The notes: a model not told the origin generated them from the letters alone. Shown: positions 49,568 to 61,987, counted from the stretch's first letter. The stretch: 64,000 bases of DNA from Leuctra nigra (GCA_934045905.1 OW203769.1:31195910-31259909), one strand, 5' to 3'. Numbers and translations: made by a program.

Positions 49568-51110
49568 TTATTGCGCGGCGCTGACGAGCGCTTCTCCAAC
49601 CTCGATCGCGATGGCCGCTTCCGCCTTGGCCACATCGGTGGACGCCGACGCCGCCTCGCTCTGCGCCTTGGCCAACACGTCTCTGGCAGCCGCTGCGTCC
49701 AGATGCTCCACCAGGCAGGCTTCCTCGGCCAGGACCTGCACGCTAGAGTCCTCGTTGATGGTCACGGAGCCGCTCGACACGAAGATCTTCTTGGTCGTGC
49801 CGTCGTTCTCGAACACAGTCACCACGCCGGGCTTCAGGACGGCCAGCGTCGGGACGTGGTTGGGGAGGATGCCGAATGTGCCGCTGAAGGAGGGGACGTC
49901 CAGCTGCTTCACGGCGATTTTGTCATAGAATACCTAGAAGAAGAAGTCACGTTAGTTTCATGAGTACCTGACTTATCTACCTTGATAAAAGATCCTTGAT
50001 AAAAGATCCTATCTTGTTTCACCCATCTACACACGAGTTATTTTTCTCCACCCAGGTAGATAATCAACCAATCTATTTAATGCTAGTAAAGACCCTGTTA
50101 TTGAAACATGTTGCAACAAAAATGTTGTTACAAATTACAATGGTTTTAGGAAGCCTATGTCATTGTGTATAAATGTTCACATCACTTTTCCTTTGCTTGT
50201 TTAATTTGTATTAACCCTCCAAGTGCCAAGGCTAAAAAGTGTATAAAGTTCGTTCACGATAAGAATTTCACTGACGTTTTAGTCGATCACGTCGTTCATT
50301 GGTCAGTCACTTGAACACTGCCCTGTCAATGGCAAGACTTTCTTCTTTGTATTATTGTAATTGTATAAATTATGTCAAATACACTATTTTTATTATTAGA
50401 AAATATTAGAAAAATTCAATCAAATTGATTTATTTCCATCTACAGTCGTATTATACATAGTTTTGGATTATTCTATTGATATTTTCATATGTAGGTATAC
50501 AATTGTTCATTTGACTACAGTAGTATCTACACGGCCGCCATTACGGCTTGCAATTCTAATCGTGAATGAACTTTAGTGCCAGCCCTATTTAGCAGAAATT
50601 TTGACATAATTGGGAAAATTAATTTTAATGATGAAATAATTGTTCAACAATATTGGGATCGGTTTTAAAAGTTTCAGAAGACTCTAAAAAATCATTGCAT
50701 TACATTTTAATTTTTTTCAAAATATCAATTGATTAAAAATATAATTTATTGTATAAAATTTTATTTCAAATAAAACAGGATTTTGCCAAATTATTTGCAC
50801 AAAATAATCACTAATGACCATAATTGTTTTTATCAAAATTCATATTATTTACAACGCTGAGAAATACCAAAAAAATAATCAAACAATTACCTATCTGCAA
50901 TAGAATTATAGGTACCTAGGTAGATAGGTACGTCGATTTCAGTTGATGCGCATGCGCAATTGCACACGTGAGTGAACCAACCTGATTGGCAGCGGCAAAG
51001 GTGAGTGGCATTTGCCCATCAGCGAAAGTTCGAACGGAGGACATTGAAGCCAGCGATTTCTTGTTGAGAAGTCGCATGACTGGTCGAACCGAACGAGCGA
51101 TTGAAGCCAT
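49568..51110 (-). CDS. ATP5F1D: ATP synthase F1 delta subunit, mitochondrial
   Basis: Two coding exons on the minus strand, 51110-50982 (43 codons) and 49933-49568 (TAA), phase 0, total 164 residues, close to the human precursor (168). The subunit is part of the central stalk of the F1Fo ATP synthase and corresponds to bacterial epsilon. The first exon has an Arg/Ser-rich mitochondrial presequence (MASIARSVRPVMRLLNKKSL). The second has the beta-sandwich signatures LDVPSFSGTFGILPNHVPTL, KIFVSSGSVTINEDSSVQVL and a C-terminal helical hairpin rich in Ala and Glu. A TTTTCTTACAG acceptor 8 bp ahead of the ATG (about 51120) implies a 5' UTR exon further right. Confidence 0.95.
49934..50981. other. 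ATP5F1D intron 1
   Basis: About 1 kb of AT-rich intron; CATGCGCA near 50950 is the only GC-rich motif. No nested gene seen. Confidence 0.6.
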
Positions 51111-51406
51111 TTTTCTTGCTGTAAGAAAATGAAGATTAAAACTGAGTGATCCCGAGATATATAGAGAGTAGGAGAGTAGAGAGTCATACTTTCAGGACAT
51201 GGATTGAAATGCAAGTGAGAAAAATTATCTCTTCCCAGACCAGCTGAAGACAAAATATTAGGTTATAGGGCGGGACGAATGGCACTGCAGGAGTACTTGG
51301 AGAACTTATGTGTTATTCTTAATTGTTAAAGACACTACAGTTTTCTTAAAATATGGAACAATATCACAAATATTTATAAAAACAGATAAGTAAAGTAGGT
51401 TTACCG

Positions 51407-51460
51407 AGAAAATCAGCTGCAGAGAAAAATGGTCCTTAAATCCAAGATGGCTGAACAGAG
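51407..51460 (-). promoter_or_regulatory. Probable ATP5F1D 5' UTR exon and start region
   Basis: Minus-strand CAGCCATCTTGG (a YY1-type site, about 51442-51453) is followed by a short exon-like stretch ending at a donor TCTCG|GTAAAC near 51408. This would pair with the acceptor directly ahead of the ATG. Inferred from position and signals only. Confidence 0.4.
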
Positions 51461-52092
51461 GAGGAAGTGGATTTGTCATTAAAAGTTTAATTCTGAAAAA
51501 ATTAACAGGCAGCATTTATTTTTTGATCATTTATAGTTTGAAATTAATACTATAATTCTATTTATTCGTACATTTTGTGTGTTCATACTTTTAGGATTTT
51601 TTCGAATTTTCTTATTTCAGACAGAAGAAATCAACATCTGACAACATTGCTTTTCGTGGCAGCAGCAGCATCTGGCAGTGGCAGCATCCACAGACAGATT
51701 TTCTTTTACTGCAAGTATGTTTTCCGCGGTTTTCCGGTTTAATTTTGAAATTCGTGCCGCTGTTTTGGTTTTCCTTCAGGTGAGTGTTAACCAATTTTAT
51801 TACACGCTCTTACTTTTGAAACTAGTAAATTTACTATGATAAGAAAACTCTAGATCTCGGGAAATTGAGAGGTATAACCTGTTGCTTGAATGTCAGAATA
51901 TAACATCATCTGATTTAACAGAAAAATAACATCTTTATTTTATATCATACACGGATATTCAACATGTTTTTCTGATCTCATACTTTCAATACATAGTAGG
52001 TACAAACTGCACACTTTCAATGCATAGGTATTATAACCACAATGTTGTCTTGAGAAGTCTTCTACCAGCATCTCGGAAACTGGACTCAAAGT

Positions 52093-55000
52093 CTAGCTTG
52101 CTGCCGGTGGAACTTCATTCTGAAACAAGACGGACATTATAATAGTTTTTAAACTTTCAGGAATACACTTATACTACAGTTATATAAATATTATGTTTTC
52201 AATCTTTTCAAATTAGTAATAGGAAATCAGTTTTGCTAATTTTTCAATGTACCTACTGTTGCCACTTCGGCAGCAAACTGTTCCTATTGACGTAGGAAGG
52301 AAATGCAGATATTTTTGTTTATATTTTACATTGCCTTGTAATCTGCACTTTGGTGGTGTAAGTACGAGGCGGTGAATAGCAGAAAGCTCACAATTTATTA
52401 GCAACAGTTTGTTACAAAATTGTTGTTATAAACAATTTGCCAAGAAATCTAAGAGAGTAATTGGTAAGAGTTTATTCTCACATGGGATTGCATGTGATTG
52501 GCTTTATAAATGGCGTTGTTTCTGCTGCACAGATTTAAAAAAAATATCCTCAAACTTGACGATTTGCCGACTTGTCATTAGTTTAAAGCCTTTCTGCGAA
52601 ACGCAAATTTGCGTGTAACCGACCCTTTATTCACGTGGAACCAATGCACTGATATAAAGTATCTACGTACGGTGGGCGTGGGTGGATTGACGTAGTCTTC
52701 TTTCGCGTGGTCTTTCTCCGCACGGTTGCGGAATATTCCCGGCGACCTTCGCTTCATTTGGTCTTCATGGTGGACCATCTGGTAGACGCTCGATGACTTG
52801 AGGTGGTCGTAATTCCGCTCAAATTTGTTGAAGTCCACGCTGAAATCAGAAGTCATCGAAACACGATGTGCAGAAGATCTTGTCGAATCTTGGCTAGATC
52901 ATGCCAACCCTGGACCTCTCACTAGCCAAGGCTAATGTTCTACCAACTGAGCTAACGAGCCGGACGGATTTTAGACACAACTCACTTATTTTCGCACGGC
53001 AAGTTGTAAATGTGAATGCTACTTTTTCAAGAAGAATGAATTACTCTACGTATTTTATAACCCGATGAGATGTGCATTGCAACGAGAGCGACTGCTAAAG
53101 ATGAGAAAGGTTAGTACTTGATAGAGATGGGCAGAAAAAGTTGTTGAATCGATTCTTCGATCTAGATCGATTTTTCATGATTAAATTTTTAAATATCAAT
53201 ATTTAGGGGGCTGTGAATCGATTCAAAAATCGATTTTTGTGAACTTCTTGAATCAATTTTTCAATAGTATGATTCAAAATATTGCAATATTTTAAGAAAA
53301 AATCAGGTCAAAATAGAAAAATGGTTGAAAATTGATGGTCAGTGAGGCATTGCATAATTTTTTTAAGGAGTTCAAAATACAAAAGATCGAATCTAATGAA
53401 TTGATTCTTATGATATATCAAATGCTCCAGAATCGATTAAAAAAATTAATATATTGGATTCATTGAATCAATTTTTCAAAAAATCAATTCATTTAGCCCA
53501 TCACTATTACCCGATGGTTGTGCCGATGATGACCTCCTCCTTGCCGCTGATGGTCTCGGCAATGAAGTCCTCGGTGTAGACGTCCCGGGGCGCGAACCAA
53601 GTCCTCCCCCCGGGCAGCCTCACTGGCCGCGGGATGGGAGTCAGGGGGAAGAACGGCTTGCGTTTGTAGTCGTCTTCCTCCTCCGCCTTCTTCCACTGAC
53701 AATGGAAACCACAGTAACTACATGTCGGCTGAGTTCCTCTATGTTAATGACACTGAATGTATCTTTAGGGTAATTTCTTGGAAGAATGGCTTTAAATAGA
53801 AATTCAATGAATATCTCCATAGAAAAACTTTCAGGTTACCTACATGAAAATATTCTTAAAACATTAATACCTACCTATTTTCAAGTAGGTAAGGCTCTAG
53901 GTAGATACTGACCAATTGCTAAAAGCTTAAAAAAGTAGTCTTGACTTGATACCTCTACCTCAACCAAAAAAAGAATTGCAATATTTGATAGTTTTAATGG
54001 ATAACCAGGCTCTGGAGAATTCTTTAATATGAAGAAGAATCACTCAAAAAATACATTGATTTACTAAAGCTGACCTGTCAACGTGCCAACATAATGTCCA
54101 CCCTCAGGGGAAAATGATTTTTTTGCATTGCTTTTGTAAAACAAAAAGCTCTTGTTTAAGCTATGAATATTTACTTTTCAACAGGTAGGAAGATTTTGTT
54201 ATTAGCTTTCAGCAACAAAGAATTTTGTTGAAAACGTTGAACGAGGAAAGTAGTCAAATGCAACATTTGTTTCCGCTCAATCAGAGAAGTGGTGTATCCT
54301 GTATGGCACCAAGAACAGGAAAAAGCATGAGTGGAAGGGATCGAGTCTCTACCTGAATATCCTTCTTGTGCTTGGGTTCTGGTGCTGGTTCTGGTTCTGG
54401 CTCCGGAACCGGAACCGGCTCTGGTTCCAGCACAGGCTCCTCCGGTACCGGCTCTTGGGGCCCCTCTCCCCCCTGTCCCTCTCCACCCTGCCCCTCGCCA
54501 CCCTGCCCCTCGCCACCCTGCCCCTCGCCACCTTCTTGTCCCTCTACCACCGGCTCCACTTCCTCGAGAGCCTCTTCTTCTGTGACCTCTTCGATAACAT
54601 CTGAAACAACAAAGTAAACTGTGTTTAGGAACTTGCCTGGAGAGGTCAGCCAATATGGCACCCTTCTGGGGGATTATTCTAAATTCCCGTGTCATCTTGT
54701 TTCACGTGATACGGGCTCACTGCACACTGGAGTGCTATCTATTTAACACGGTAGTGACGCCGTATCAATTGATACGAGACGACAAGGGAATTTAGAATAA
54801 CCCTCCTGTAAGTAGGTATTATTATTTATTTTATTGCTATTTAATGTCCCACTGTTGGCCACATAAATGATTATAAATTTATAATGATCATTGGGAGATG
54901 AAAAAATAGATACATACTACCTAGATGCTAGGAAAGTGGCTGTCGTGGTGGCTTATTAGTTTGGAACATTCTAAGCATTTATCTCTCGACTTAGAGAAAC

Positions 55001-58000
55001 CACAAAACAATGGCCAAGAGATTCGAACCTGGGTTTAAGTCGAGCGCTATTGGATCATTTAACTTGCTAATTCAAATTATGAAAAATTTAATAAAAGAGA
55101 TTTCACTCCAAATTATCATAAAATGTTTATTTGATTTGACGTAAAAATTCGTGAGTTTCTATTGGATATTCAACGCCTCACTACTTGCATGACGTCACCT
55201 TCTCCAATGGCCGCCTCCGCTGCCCTGAGCGCCAGGATCTTGGCCAGCTGCTCTTGCACGAAGTTGAGGTTCTGCTGGATCTCGATGGGCAGCTTGTTGA
55301 TGATGGCCAGCTGCCGTTGGATCTCCGCCAGCTGCGACTCAATGTCGTTGGGCTCCTCCGGTTGGTCGACAGGTTCCGGCGGAGGTGGCTCGGCCTCAAT
55401 CACCTCCACGATCTCGACAGGCTCGGGTTCTGGGGCGGGGGGTTCGGGTTCGGGCTCGGCAATGGGCTCGGGGGCGGGGGGTTCGGGCACGGGCTCCGGC
55501 TCTTCAACCACCACCTCTTCCTCAGGCTGATGCAGAGAAACATCGGTTATAAATCTATCCCACAGTTACTTCCATAACACATCATGTTCATGTTTGCATC
55601 GGACGTCATGCATTGTATAATTTGTTCCTAAGGCAGACACACTCATTGTTCTCGTTTTATGATGTATTAGGGACACTTGCAATGGACCTGACCCTATCGT
55701 AAAAAACTAAAAGTGTCAAAACATACCTCATAAATACATACATACCGTTGTGGAATAATATTCCACACCCTAAGCGAGCTAAGCGCTGCAAGGTTGTAAA
55801 CGACCTCGTACAAGGGATGTGCAATCAATGGTCGAGTATACAATAAGAGCAAATGATTTTACGATACCTTATAAAACGAGAACAATGAGTGTGGCTGAAT
55901 AATAGCAGAGCTGTAAGTCTGTGGAGGCATAGTAATCAATATGGACCTGACATGTGTCAACAAAATAGCCAGCTTGTGCTTGAGCTAATAGATCCCCTTC
56001 CAGTAATTAACTTGGTGGCTCTTGTTTCTCAATAAAATAATGTTTAGGTTTGGTTTTTTATATCGAGAAACAAGGAACATGACTAGGTAATAGGAAAATG
56101 GTGGATGACAGGGGCACATTTATAAAAATATGTGCTAGTTGTTTGTTACCTATGGCTATGAAAGTAAATTAATAACTAAATTTCAATTTCAATTATTTCT
56201 CCTTTTTCCCTGCACTTGGAAAGGGGAAACACGAACTGTAAAAACAAATAAATTAATCTGTTAACTGACAGTAGCCATCTTGCCAGAAGTGACTCCATCA
56301 CGTATCGCTTATTAGCGTGAATGAATAATTGATGCTATGTTGTCACTACTACCTATAATATTTTATATTTATATCAGTAGGTATAAAAAGAGATATGTAG
56401 TAATTTAAAAATGTTCTCGCCTAAAAATTGAATAAGTTGGATGAATTAATATTTGAAATTATATTTTCTATCACTCTCTGTGTTAGGAGTTAGGAATTCA
56501 ATAAATTTTTATCGAAAAACAATGCTCCGTAATTTCAGTACAAAAGTTACGTGTCTGTGACTGAAATTTGGAAATGTAAAGAATGAAAATGTACACAAAT
56601 AAGTCCAGATTTTTGTCAAGTTGGTACCTAGATATAAATTACATGTTTCAATTTTAAAATCGATACCATGGGTCACAACAGATGACACCTCAAACATAGA
56701 ATTAACTAAAATTATTTACAAAAAACCATATTTTTTTAAAATAATTATTAATTGGCAATTTTTAACGGATAAAAATGATGAACTCATATATTTAACAGTA
56801 TGAGGAACCTATACGTGGCTACGCACCCACCTTCTTCTTGGTGGAGACGTATTTGAGTGGGTTGTACGGCGGCGGCTTCTCATCCGGCTCGCCAGGCACC
56901 TTGGGGATCGGTCGCTCAGGCTTCTGGTTGAACTTGGAGGGCGTTTTCTCGGGTTTCTCCATCTTCTCCGAGATCAGGAGGCTCAGCACCTCGCTCTTCA
57001 TGATGTCCGTGTCGGGGGGGAGCTTCTGGAAGTCCACTCTGCGGCAGAACAGCATAAACTCACTAACAGCATAAACTCACTAACAGCATAAACTAACTAA
57101 CAGCATAAACTAACTAACAACATAAACTAACTAACAACATAAACTCACTAACAGCATAGACTCCCTAACGGCATAAACTAACTAACAGCACTATTATGAT
57201 AATGGTTCAAAAGTTGTAAGTGACATATTATAATCCTGGATGGAGGTCACTCACCCCATACACTTGCCCATGAGGACCTCTGCACAGCCAGACATCATCT
57301 CTGCGATCTCGTCTTCAGTGTACTCGATGTGCGGCTTCTCCCCGTCGGCGCCCTCCGCTCCCCCCGCTCCCGCCGCTCCTGCTCCCCCCGCTCCTCCTGC
57401 TGCAGGATCGGCTGGGGCACTCTCTGCTGCCACTCCATCTTTAGAAGCTGGAGACAGAATGTACAACTCTAACTAACTTTTCTTCCTTCAATAATAAACT
57501 AGACACCGCAATAATTAATAGAAACATTTGATATAGTTTTATAGTCTGATATTTTCATTCATAACTCTCGCATTGAAATATTAACTTGCATTTTGTCGGG
57601 AAAAACAGAGTGAGTCTATTGACTGACTTGATATCGAAGACAACAATGTGATTGCGTTCATCCCAGAATAATAGTGGTTTGTCTATACCCTAGACTTTTA
57701 AGTCACGCATAACCGGATTGGGCTGTAGTAGGTACTTTTAACATATTACAAGCAGTTTGAATATGTACAAATATGTTCTTTACGATTTGTTATGTTTTTA
57801 GTGATCTAACTCGCCCACATACCTACTGTAATGAAAACACTGAACCACTGTATGTTTAAGGCTTAATACTTTGGTTTTGGACAAAAATATTCACCATTTC
57901 ATGTTTGATACACATTGGTACGAGAATTTAGTAAAAAAATGTTTGCTCAGAATGCGCTAATTTAGAACCTATACCTATAGATTACCTATAGAAGGTTATT

Positions 58001-59934
58001 TCAAAGTTGCAACCGGTGGGCGGTGAGAAGAAAAAGTTTGTCACAATATCGTAAGTCTGTCAATCCTGGCTCCAGTTAGCAATAGCTCATGAACTGACGC
58101 GTGTTGAGGGTTGACTGTTACCGTCGTGGTATTCCTCGCCCGCCAAGACCTGCGGCTCCTCTTTGTGCTCCTGATCCTCCAAGCCCTCGGCTATCATGCT
58201 GGCGAGGAAGGGCGGCAGCTGACTGAGCCGGTGCAGCGGGAGCGGGCCGGTGTAGTAGACGGAGTTGCTCCGCGAGGAGATGGGCGAGATGATCTCCAGC
58301 AGCTCGGCTGTCTCGGTGAGCGGGGGGCGCTTGTGGGGCGGAAGCTCGAAGCTGCCTCTACACAACGGACAAGCAAATCCTTTTCACTCTTTAGTCTACT
58401 TTGGGATTAGAACAGAAATGAAGAACTCAAATTTCCCCATTTTAGATAAAAGTTTGTTGTTCAAGGGGGATCATAGTGTTGTTACTTAGCACACTTTAAA
58501 AATTAATTTTTCTACGCCATTCCGGGAGAAATTGAAAATAGCTCATTTTCAAAATGAACACATAGTAGGTACCATCTAGAAAAATGGCATCTAGTTTTCA
58601 CAAGAATTTGAATGAATGTGTGCTGTAATGAAATATGCCGATTGTATTTGTTTGTAGACACTGAGATAACAATTTCTGATATTTCGCGATGTAGTTATAC
58701 TTTTACTGAACTCGTTACGATTGACATGTAAGTGACTTGCCCGCATGCGCACTGATACTCATGTGAGTGGCAATCTTACTGATAATAGCGCATTCTCTAT
58801 CTCTAGGTACTTTCAGTTCCGCATACTCTCCATTACTGACGAAGGGAACGATGTAGTCACCTGCAAATGGTGAGCTTGAATCTGTTTCCGGAGTCAAGGA
58901 TGAAGTCGGTTGCTTCTTGATGAGACTTGTCGAGCAGCGGGATGTCGTTGATCTTCAGCAGCATGTCGCCCACGCGCATTCCCGCTCGCTCGGCCACGCC
59001 GTCTTTAGTCACCTGCGGGAACAGGCACGACGATTCAGACGTGGGGCTTACAACTCACTCATTGATTACACTTCTTCTGCTTGACTTCTTGATTACATAT
59101 ATTTTTTCGTGTTTTCTTATTATTTAAATTTTTCTTGATTTACTAAAAAAGTTGGATTTTAGCGTTTTTATATTTTTTTTTATATATAATAGGGTAATAT
59201 TTAGAGCCCTATTTCTATTGGTTCTTTATATTGCTTTGAATTATGTTGTTTCATAGTTACTATTTGATTTTTGTTGATTTGTTATATTTTTTAAATTCTT
59301 GAAGTTTCTATGATTTTTTTGATTTTATTTTATGGTGTATTTACTATTTGTTAGTTTTTGTTGATTTCCACTGTTTTTTTTGTTGTTTTTTTCTTAAGTA
59401 TTGAATCCTTGGTATTTTTTTAATTCTTTAGATTATTGTCGAAGATGCACCTGAATTTTCAAGTTGTTCACCCCTCGCATCACTTTATGATACATACTCG
59501 AATCAGAACATCTGCGTCTGTACAATCTTTTTTTTTTGAAAAAATGCGTTTAATGTGTAATCTTGCAGTGATTTTTATGAACTATCAGAATATACCTACC
59601 TACCCTCGATTTTTAGAAAATATTGCCACAAAGTCTTGAAAAACGCAATTGAAATATCGATTTGTATGGAAGATAGATACAAGTTTCAACATAAACCTTC
59701 GTTTAGCTCAGTTTCATCCGAATGTGACTTATAGCGTTCTTTCCCTGTAGTACTCTTAAAATGGAAACCGGTAATAATAACCAAAGATAAAAGCTCTATT
59801 TTCAATACTGTAATAACTGGTAGCTGGCTTACCTTGATGATTGTGATGGCACTGCCGAAGTCTATGCCGCCCGTGAGCCGAAAGCCCCAGACCTGTCCTT
59901 CCGCCTTGCATAGTTCTATTTCTTCCGCCGACAT
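52093..59934 (-). CDS. PDZ-domain protein of the Zasp type, 10 exons
   Basis: Exons (minus): 59934-59833, 59012-58861, 58357-58122, 57447-57255, 57038-56831, 55526-55199, 54600-54353, 53695-53511, 52839-52671, 52119-52093. All junctions are GT-AG, phases agree, total 615 residues. An N-terminal PDZ domain (about 3-85) has the carboxylate-binding GFRL loop (WGFRLTGGIDFG), AGMRVGDMLLKINDIPLLD and the final helix HQEATDFILDSGNRFKL. After it come a Pro/Ser linker, Ala/Gly-rich and Glu/Pro-rich disordered parts, a Leu/Gln-rich coiled-coil-like helix (DIESQLAEIQRQLAIINKLP) and two related motifs in exons 4-5 and 8-9. WGFRL-type PDZ domains are typical of ALP/Enigma/Zasp proteins that bind alpha-actinin at Z-discs. 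No LIM domain is present, as in short Zasp forms; exact orthology is not proven. A 5' UTR exon likely ends at 61576. Confidence 0.88.
52893..52965 (-). repeat. tRNA-like sequence in the PDZ gene intron
   Basis: Minus strand reads TTAGCTCAGTTGGTAGAACA, a near-perfect tRNA D arm and A box, then an anticodon-arm-like part and a weak B box (GGTCCAGGGTTGGC). The T arm does not pair well, so a tRNA pseudogene or SINE head, not a working tRNA. Confidence 0.55.
53122..53506. mobile_element. MITE abutting a splice donor
   Basis: Ends TAGAGATGGGC and GCCCATCACTA; interior rich in AATCGATT motifs in both orientations. The right end stands 4 bp inside the intron behind exon 8 (exon ends at 53511), so the donor reads GTAA followed by the transposon end. 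Confidence 0.7.
54669..54803. mobile_element. 135-bp MITE, copy 2
   Basis: Almost identical to 6068-6200 along the full length, including ATACGGGCTCACTGCA and GACGCCGTATCAATTGATAC. Lies in the intron between exons 6 and 7 of the PDZ gene. Confidence 0.85.
54940..55062 (-). repeat. tRNA-derived SINE remnant
   Basis: Minus strand carries a B box GGTTCGAATCTC near 55020 and an upstream GCGCTCGACTTAAACCC part, similar in layout to the other SINE heads. Intronic. Confidence 0.4.
55170..55198 (-). other. Alternative 3' end of PDZ-gene exon 6
   Basis: If the donor at 55198-55197 (GGAGAAG|GTGACG) is skipped, exon 6 reads nine more codons (GDVMQVVRR with its first codon shared) to a TGA at 55172-55170. 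Both outcomes are in frame. This predicts a short isoform without the second repeat motif. Confidence 0.5.
55527..56830. other. PDZ-gene intron 5
   Basis: AT-rich intron. Contains an imperfect inverted phrase (GAGAACAATGAGTGTG and partner near 55635 and 55875) that may be a small element; no nested gene. Confidence 0.45.
57050..57190. repeat. 17-bp minisatellite in intron 4
   Basis: The unit AGCATAAACTCACTAAC and close variants repeat about eight times directly ahead of exon 5's acceptor region. Confidence 0.85.
59013..59832. other. PDZ-gene intron 1 with T-rich tract and repeat
   Basis: A T-rich tract (59050-59430) and a dispersed repeat (59565-59750) whose second copy is at 62800-62975. 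No exon seen inside. Confidence 0.55.
59565..59750 (+). repeat. Dispersed direct repeat, copy 1
   Basis: Shares AGTCTTGAAAAACGCAATTG and TCAGTTTCATCCGAATGTGA in the same order and spacing with 62800-62975. Non-coding, family unknown. Confidence 0.75.
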
Positions 59935-60124
59935 GTTATTGCACACATCACCTGTGAAGCAGATCAGTCATCATCAAACTCATCCACCCTCCGTCGGACA
60001 TTCTCTGTGCCATGGGAGGGGGGGGGATAGAATCCACACAAAAAGGGTCCATCATTGGATTTTTTTTATATCGAAAGTATGTCGTTTGCATAAAAAAGTC
60101 TTGAAAGTTCACATTGGTGTCCAG

Positions 60125-60614
60125 TAGGGATGTTCACGATTACGATTTAATCGAATCGATTAATCGATTATGACATTCAAAACGATTAATCGATGTTAGT
60201 ACAAATAATCGAATATCTACAATTTGAATTTGCCGCCTTGAAAATAGTTGCATTTTACTACATCTTAAATGGCTGCCTTCAATCTGTCCACATTTTTCGT
60301 TGTGTGCGTAATATTTTAGTGATAAATTTATGTTTGTGTGTATTTTCCCAAGTTTCAATGTGTATTTCTAATTCGCATTACCATTTATCAGTGATGATTG
60401 AATGAATTACGGCACATTACAGCATATTTGAAGAAAAAATGAATTACTTCCCGGACACATTTCATTGTTGAGGTTAATATTGCCGTAAAAGACGATATGA
60501 TCACCACCCTGAACATGATGATATCAATACGATTTAATTCGATTATTAATCGATTTAATGTTAGAAAATCTAATTAATAATCGATTTAAATAAAATAATC
60601 GTTGAACATCCCTA
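60125..60614. mobile_element. 490-bp hAT-type element with 8-bp duplication
   Basis: Ends TAGGGATGTTCACGATTA and TAATCGTTGAACATCCCTA, flanked by identical GTGTCCAG (60117-60124 and 60615-60622). Subterminal AATCGATT repeats fill both ends. No transposase. Lies in the 5' UTR intron of the PDZ gene. Confidence 0.92.
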
Positions 60615-60622
60615 GTGTCCAG

Positions 60623-61575
60623 TGAACCTGAATTGTTGAGCATTTTTTCCTTTCCTCTTGTGCAAGATCATTTCAGTATCTCAGAGGTAGAAGGGCAGAA
60701 GTCAATCATAATTCTTGAGGTGAGCTCATAAACCAAGTTGGTAAGAGAATTCTTCAAAGTAGGCAACTGGTTTGTTGACATCAGTCAAATGGTGATTACG
60801 TCATTTTCAGTCAAAATGTGTGCTATATGCAAACTTAAGAAAATGGATTTCAGCCCTTTGTCCTCTGAGGTACAGATTGTTTAATAGAAGTTTAATTTTA
60901 AAAGGAAGATTTAGGTAGGTACTGCCTTGGACGAAGTATTCTGGAGGGTGAATGAATATTCTGAAATTATGAGACATTGTCAAGCCCGGTTGATTTTGTC
61001 AATTTCTTTTCAGTTTATGGGGCAGCAATTTTCTTGCCAAGTAAATATTTCAAGCATATTTGTTACAGGGAAAATGCATGGGTGAAAACCCATAAATTAT
61101 CTGATTCTATTTTCTAAAATACTTCACATGCAGTTTGATTTTCTAGATTTCTAATAAATTGTTACTAGATAGTAGGTATGTTCTAAAACTTAAAAAGGTA
61201 GGTCTTAAAAATCAAACTTCTTGTAGAATCTTTTAGACACCTGATCCAACCAGATCATTTTTGAAATGATGTATTCATGTATTGTACAGGATATCACCCC
61301 CAAAAAATTAGTTGCAGAACCCAAAATTTACAATGGATATTTTTTAGACTTTGAAATGAAAAAATTAATTATAATTAATTATTTTAAAGTTGGATCTTTA
61401 GGTATAGTATTAAATGAAATCTAAATCACTATAATTGTTCACTCAAACAATTCTGACACAACAAACACTGATAAATATAGAAAAAAATCTAAAATATTTT
61501 GCCAAAAATAAATCTTGCTATCATTAAAACAACAAATCTCTTTGCTCTTTTTAACAAGTATCAGTTGTTTCTTAC
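60623..61575. other. 5' UTR intron of the PDZ gene
   Basis: AT-rich, nothing recognised. The intron would run from the donor at 61575 to the acceptor at 59952. Confidence 0.45.
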
Positions 61576-61700
61576 CTTCCAAAAGCTTCTGTCTTGTACT
61601 CTGTCTTGGGCAACGTTGTGTGCAAGTAGGTTGCCAGCGACAACTGCGGTTCCTCGGGCCTACTTCTAAAGGTCATCCCATCAATCAAACAGACGCAACG
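61576..61700 (-). other. Probable 5' UTR exon of the PDZ gene
   Basis: Minus-strand GC-richer stretch ending at a strong donor (TTGGAAG|GTAAGAAAC). No in-frame ATG can be joined to the next exon without a stop, so translation should start in the following exon at 59934. Left boundary of transcription unknown. Confidence 0.45.
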
Positions 61701-61834
61701 TATCGTCGGGCGATCGGCCAATCATGACACATCCGTGTCTCGCAACCGATGCGCTGTCAATAGCATCGGGACATTGCAACAACTTGTATCGAAATCTGTC
61801 ATCACTCGGTCGTGACTAAGTGATATTCAAGGAG

Positions 61835-61987
61835 ATGAGTCATGGGGTGGATGTCGTGGAAATGGTTGCGGCAAGAGGGGTCTGGAGAATGTTAGATGCA
61901 TTCTTCACTGTCTGCTTTAAACTACTGTTCCATCAATTCCGGAACGAATTGTTGGCGATCGGCCATTACTTTGCAATTGAACAAAAT
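61835..61987 (+). CDS. Possible first coding exon of an unrecognised gene
   Basis: ATG at 61835 opens 51 codons ending at a strong donor (AAAAT|GTAAGT). The peptide is amphipathic and aromatic-rich (MLDAFFTVCFKLLFHQFRNE, then LLAIGHYFAIEQN). GC content exceeds that of the flanks and it stands divergent to the PDZ gene, as in a shared promoter. No partner exon found before the window ends; not recognised. Confidence 0.35.

Noticed and set aside
49571..49963. Plus-strand open frames over the ATP5F1D exon
   Set aside because: Antisense shadows of a GC-rich exon; the minus-strand protein is a clear delta subunit.
54331..55577. Plus-strand Ser/Gly- or Pro-rich open frames
   Set aside because: Reverse readings of the Glu/Pro-rich exons of the PDZ gene.
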